Notes under the pieces: model-generated | Database searches by the model: none | Told to the model about the DNA's origin: nothing | What the model saw: the letters and a program-made list of their open reading frames with translations, nothing else | Origin: Planctomycetota bacterium | Lineage (GTDB): Bacteria; Planctomycetota; GCA-002687715 | Reading direction: 5' to 3' | NCBI GenBank assembly: GCA_013213915.1 | Contig: JABSRK010000128.1 | Coordinates: 1-9,494 of the forward strand | Length of the DNA stretch: 9,494 nt | In this document: piece after piece, positions 6,191 through 9,494 of the stretch | Numbering within the stretch: position 1 is the stretch's first letter | Layout of the letters: every line of letters begins with the position of its first letter | Program-made: the position numbers and the translations under genes

Positions 6191-7691
6191 CGTCCTCGAC
6201 TCTGTTCGAAGCCGCATCCCGTGTCTCCGTATCCAGCAAGCTCGCGGTCCAGCGGTTACGGAACACGCCATCGGGATCGAACCGGTGGCACAGAGCGCGG
6301 AAGTCGCTGAAGCGCGGGTACAGGGACGCCAGTTCCCCCGCGTCGAGAGGGCAGACCTTGCCCCAGTGGGGACGGGCTTCGAACAGTCGGGCCATGCTGC
6401 GGGCCATGAAGTCGGCGAACAGGAAGAACCCCTCACGGTCCTTCGGCTTCCCGTAGCTGATGAAGCTCAATGCGTACCAGTCTTCGCCGGCGCCGCTGGC
6501 CATGGAGATCAACGTGTCGTCGGGCAGGACCCGTCGCACACAGATCGGGTAGTGGTGGCAGTAGCGCCCTCGGAGTCCGGCCAGGTCATCCTGCATGCCG
6601 AGCTCCCCCAGGCGCCGCTGGTTGTCCGTGGACAGCTCCGACCGCACCCCTCCGGCGACCTCGAGGACCTCCTTCGCAAAGTGCAGAGCGTCGTCGAGCC
6701 GCGGACGACGCACGAACAACTCGATCTCGATGTGGCGAAACAGGTCGTGCCTCATCACCAGCATGGAGGACGAACGATCGGTGACCGTCCAGCCGCGAAT
6801 CACGAACAGCGAGACCACGCGACGAAAGACCAGCCGGATCAGCCGACGGCTGCGCATGACGCGCAAGAAAAACAGGACCAGCAGGTGCAGGCCGACATCC
6901 AGCACCAGCAGCCAGTAGATCCGGTAGAGCCAGGCCAGCCGCGATCGTGATCCTGTCCCCTCGCGCCGATGCTGGACGACATACGACCATCGCCAGGGAA
7001 CCAGGAAGAACTGTTGGAGCGGGAATGACGCTTCGGCATCCAGCACATCCGCCAGTATCCGGTGCTCGCTGAAGCGCTCTTCCACGTCGTATTGCGTCCG
7101 GCAACGGATGCGGACCGTGAGGATGATTCCCAACGAACCCAGCGAGCAGCGGGCGGCGCGCAGGCCATCACCTGCGTTCAATTCCTCGATGATCGCCTTG
7201 CCGGTTGCAGGGTCGTAGCGCGCGACACGAACACCCTCTACATAGTGCGACATGCTGTTGCGGCCCGAGCCGTGGGTGCCGGTGGAGATCGCGCCGGCGA
7301 TCGTCTGTTGCGTGATCAGTCCCAGCGAGGGAAGGGTGCTCCCCCCCTGGCGATCCAGCTCCTCGAGCAGTCGCTTGATCCGACAGCCGGCCCCCACCAC
7401 GGCGACAGGCCCCTCGGCATCCTGCTGCATCTCGACGTGGTTCAGTCTGCGCAAGTCGAGCAGCACGCCGTCGGCCACCGGCGCCTCGCTCCAGCTATGC
7501 AGCCCACCAACCGCACGAAGCCGCTCCCCGCTATGACCATCGAGGATGCGCAGGACCTCCTCCTCGCTCGCCGGCGTGTAGGACGATGCGGGTTGCAGGA
7601 GGAGATTGCCACCGAAGTTCTTGCGTCGCACGCTGGCCATTACGCCCTTGATACCCCAGATGACCGGCGCCGTCATCGACCAGGTCGCCAC
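6186..7691 (-). CDS. FAD-linked oxidoreductase, aldonolactone oxidase (ALO/GULO) type
   Basis: This encodes 501 residues from a GTG at 7691, with AGGGGG a few bases upstream. An internal ATG at 7640 (residue 18) would place the family's N-terminal NFGGN motif at residues 8-12, as in short bacterial relatives, so the start is uncertain. The PCMH-type FAD-binding half (about 25-200) shows GGLHSWS at 62-68, whose H65 aligns with the histidine that binds flavin covalently in gulonolactone and alditol oxidases. It also has LITQQTIAGAISTGTHGSG (125-143) and SLGSLGII (183-190). The C-terminal ALO half ends with the classic RPHWGK (440-445) and DPDGVFRN (472-479) motifs. Relatives oxidise sugar alcohols or aldonolactones with O2 or a cytochrome as acceptor. 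The substrate here is not readable. The unusual part is a hydrophobic stretch at about 256-276 followed by an Arg-rich segment (277-291), which suggests membrane association. Confidence 0.87.
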   Translation of the reverse strand: MATWSMTAPVIWGIKGVMASVRRKNFGGNLLLQPASSYTPASEEEVLRILDGHSGERLRAVGGLHSWSEAPVADGVLLDLRRLNHVEMQQDAEGPVAVVGAGCRIKRLLEELDRQGGSTLPSLGLITQQTIAGAISTGTHGSGRNSMSHYVEGVRVARYDPATGKAIIEELNAGDGLRAARCSLGSLGIILTVRIRCRTQYDVEERFSEHRILADVLDAEASFPLQQFFLVPWRWSYVVQHRREGTGSRSRLAWLYRIYWLLVLDVGLHLLVLFFLRVMRSRRLIRLVFRRVVSLFVIRGWTVTDRSSSMLVMRHDLFRHIEIELFVRRPRLDDALHFAKEVLEVAGGVRSELSTDNQRRLGELGMQDDLAGLRGRYCHHYPICVRRVLPDDTLISMASGAGEDWYALSFISYGKPKDREGFFLFADFMARSMARLFEARPHWGKVCPLDAGELASLYPRFSDFRALCHRFDPDGVFRNRWTASLLDTETRDAASNRVEDA

Positions 7692-7775
7692 GGGCCCCCT
7701 CGCGCCACCCTGCCTCGAAGACTACGCTGGTTAAGGGCGCTTCACGCCAGGCACCCCATTCAGCAGGCCCCACCC
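7692..7775. other. Divergent intergenic region
   Basis: These 84 bases separate the start of the - strand oxidase from the start of the + strand SBBP gene, so any promoters for both must lie here or inside the genes. I see no convincing -35/-10 pair on either strand. On the + strand, AGCAGG at 7762-7767 could serve as a weak ribosome binding site for the ATG at 7776. If translation of the oxidase starts at 7640, the region widens to about 135 bases. Confidence 0.4.
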
Positions 7776-9494
7776 ATGAGATCGATCGCCACCACGCTCG
7801 CCCTGGTCATCCCTGGGCTGTTCTTGCTGACCGTGGCGGACGCCGTGGCCGATCCCTCAGAGCGCCATCAGCAGATCGCCGCCATCGCGAGGGGTGCGGC
7901 CCCGGTGACGGACGCCCAGATCCCCGACCTGGCGCACGGCGCGGCCATGCTGGCCCGGCAACCCGTGGCGTTCGTGGAAAACCAGGGACAGTGGGACGGA
8001 ACGTTCAGCCACGTCGCGACGTTCGGGCCGATGGCCGTGTTCCTGGAGGATCGGGGCTGGGCCTTCACGCTCACCGAGTACAGCGAGAAGGCGCGCCATC
8101 CCGGCGATCCACTGGCCGACCGTGGGGCGCCCGACGTGGAACCTGAACGCGGCGTGGCCGTGCGCATGCGCTTCTGCAACGGTGCGAAGGCCGCCACGCC
8201 GGTCCCCGAGGAGCGGCTCCCCGGTGTCCACCATTACTTCTTCGGCAACGACCCCACGCGATGGAAATCCAACGTTCCCTTGCACGGATCGGTGCGCATG
8301 GAGCACCTGTACCCGGGGATCGATGTGCGCGCTCGCGGCAGCGACGGCCACTTCGAATACGACCTCTTGGTGGAGCCCGGAGCAGACCTGGACCGCGTCC
8401 AGGTGGAGGTCGCGGGAGCGGACGGTCTTCACCTCGACGCCGACGGAACGCTGGTCATGGCGACGGCCCTCGGGCCGGTGCGGCAACCGGTTCCCAAGAC
8501 CTGGCAGGTGACGGCAACCGGCGCGCAGCAGGAGATCACCTGCAACTACGTGCTCCTGGACCATGAGCGGTTCGGGTTTGCGGCGCCGGAAAGGGACCGT
8601 GACCTGGCCCTGGTGGTGGATCCGGGATTGATCTGGTCCACCTTCCTCGGGGACGGCGGGGACGACCGCCCCTTGGCCCTCGGGCTCGACACCTCAGGTG
8701 CGGTGACGGTGGCGGGGCTGACCAGTTCTCTCGCCTTCCCTACCACGCCCGGGGTCTTCGACACCACGCACAACGGCGGCGGCACCTCGACCATCGGCGG
8801 CGACGCCTTCGTGACCCGCCTCGACCCGAGCGGCGGCGCCCTGCTCTGGTCCTCCTTCCTGGGGGGCGGGGGCGGTGACGTGAGCTTCGCCCTCGGGGTG
8901 GACCCGTCGGGCGCGGTGACGGTGACGGGGCTGACCGACTCCTCCGACTTTCCTGTCACCGTCGGGGCCTTCGATACGTTCTACAACGGCGACTACGACG
9001 CCTTCGTGACCCGCCTCGACCCGAGCGGCGTCACGGTTCTGTGGTCCACCTTCCTGGGAGGCGGTGGACAGGACTATGGATCGGCCCTCGGCATCGACGC
9101 CTCGGGATCGGTGACGGTGGCGGGAACCGCCAACTCATCCAACTTCCCCACCACCACCGGCGCCTTCGACACCACACACGGCGGTGGCCAGGACGGGTTC
9201 GTGTCCCGCCTGGACGAGAGCGGCAGCGCGCTGCTGTGGTCCACGTTCCTCGGCAGCGGTGGAACCCATGAAGGGGTGTTCGCCATCGGCCTCGACGCCT
9301 CGGAGGCGGTGACGGTGACCGGTTACACCGACTCTTCCGACTACCCCACGACCCCTGGTGCCTTCGACACCACCTACAACGGCTCCGGTGGGTTCTTGAA
9401 CGCCATTGGTGACGCCTTCGCAACGCGGGTCGCCCCAAACGGCAGCACCCTGCTCTGGTCTACCTTTCTGGGGGGCGCAGGCGGGGATCTGGGC
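7776..9494 (+). CDS. Secreted SBBP beta-propeller repeat protein, 3' end missing
   Basis: The frame is open from the ATG at 7776 to the last base with no stop, giving 573 visible codons. AGG at 7765-7767 is a weak ribosome binding site 8 bases upstream. The N-terminus is a signal peptide (MRSIATTLALVIPGLFLLTV...), likely cut at AVA-DP after residue 25. Residues about 60-270 match the domain that usually precedes SBBP repeats (DUF7948 type): FVENQGQWD at 66-74, GVHHYFFGNDPTRWKSNVP at about 150-168, and a HLYPGIDV strand. From about residue 285, tandem repeats follow with consensus LLWSTFLGGGG..D....LGVD.SGAVTVTG.T.SSDFPTT.GAFDTT.NGG..DAFVTRLDPSG, conserved W at 287, 358, 423, 488 and 561. SBBP repeats are predicted propeller blades on exported proteins and are often found in Planctomycetota. 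A binding or structural role is inferred. The total length and any C-terminal anchor lie beyond the window. Confidence 0.86.
   Translation, partial: MRSIATTLALVIPGLFLLTVADAVADPSERHQQIAAIARGAAPVTDAQIPDLAHGAAMLARQPVAFVENQGQWDGTFSHVATFGPMAVFLEDRGWAFTLTEYSEKARHPGDPLADRGAPDVEPERGVAVRMRFCNGAKAATPVPEERLPGVHHYFFGNDPTRWKSNVPLHGSVRMEHLYPGIDVRARGSDGHFEYDLLVEPGADLDRVQVEVAGADGLHLDADGTLVMATALGPVRQPVPKTWQVTATGAQQEITCNYVLLDHERFGFAAPERDRDLALVVDPGLIWSTFLGDGGDDRPLALGLDTSGAVTVAGLTSSLAFPTTPGVFDTTHNGGGTSTIGGDAFVTRLDPSGGALLWSSFLGGGGGDVSFALGVDPSGAVTVTGLTDSSDFPVTVGAFDTFYNGDYDAFVTRLDPSGVTVLWSTFLGGGGQDYGSALGIDASGSVTVAGTANSSNFPTTTGAFDTTHGGGQDGFVSRLDESGSALLWSTFLGSGGTHEGVFAIGLDASEAVTVTGYTDSSDYPTTPGAFDTTYNGSGGFLNAIGDAFATRVAPNGSTLLWSTFLGGAGGDLG
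8631..9494 (+). repeat. Tandem SBBP-coding repeats, four full units plus the start of a fifth
   Basis: The conserved Trp codons of successive repeats begin at 8634, 8847, 9042, 9237 and 9456, giving unit lengths of 71, 65, 65 and 73 codons. The two longer units carry extra Gly/Thr-rich loops (GGGTSTIGGDAF and GSGGFLNAIGDAF). At DNA level the similarity is high: a 35-base stretch at 8801-8835 recurs exactly at 8996-9030, 195 bases apart. That suggests recent duplication or gene conversion, and this part of the gene may change length by recombination. Confidence 0.85.

Noticed and set aside
6285..6950. 221-codon + strand frame opposite the oxidase gene
   Set aside because: The - strand frame carries HWGK and DPDGVFRN motifs in this stretch. 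The + frame is Gln/Arg/Pro-rich noise.
7857..8564. 235-codon - strand frame opposite the SBBP gene
   Set aside because: The sense strand encodes a coherent signal peptide, DUF7948-type domain and SBBP repeats. The antisense frame shows nothing recognisable.
8631..9494. Repeats considered as a CRISPR array or a non-coding satellite
   Set aside because: The units are 195-219 bases, keep one open frame, and vary mostly in ways that preserve the SBBP protein motif.

Overview
The window is GC-rich throughout, with short intergenic gaps. It carries six genes: five on the + strand and one on the - strand. The gene content points to Planctomycetota: large exported proteins built from LamG-like, CotH, lamin-tail and SBBP modules, plus a C-terminal beta-sandwich module that I associate with that phylum. 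This is inferred from protein architecture only, since no rRNA or other phylogenetic marker is present. I see no tRNA, rRNA, CRISPR array, insertion sequence or integrase.

Layout. Bases 1-927 hold the 3' part of a diacylglycerol-kinase-family gene that enters from the left edge. Bases 928-1226 are non-coding and hold a small nested-repeat block and a weak -10-like element. Bases 1227-2831 encode a secreted LamG-like plus MAM-like protein. Bases 2933-5365 encode a secreted CotH-family protein with a lamin-tail domain, whose metal-binding aspartates appear to be replaced. Bases 5547-6143 encode a small lipoprotein of unknown function. A 12-bp-stem hairpin lies between this gene and the convergent - strand gene at 6186-7691, an aldonolactone-oxidase-type FAD enzyme. 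Divergent from that, a secreted SBBP beta-propeller protein starts at 7776 and runs open off the right edge (573 codons visible).

How the genes relate. Three consecutive + strand genes (1227-6143) make exported proteins. The LamG-like protein and the CotH protein also appear to share a diverged beta-sandwich module. They may contribute to the cell surface or envelope, but the gaps of 101 and 181 bases leave open whether they are co-transcribed. The lipid-kinase-family enzyme and the FAD oxidase show no evident functional link to them.

No classic defence or mobile system is visible. The most unusual item is the CotH protein: the fold-defining motifs are present, but the usual W-D-x-D metal site reads W-G-M-N and the usual V-E-Q reads V-Q-Q. 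That suggests a pseudokinase or a chemically divergent subfamily.
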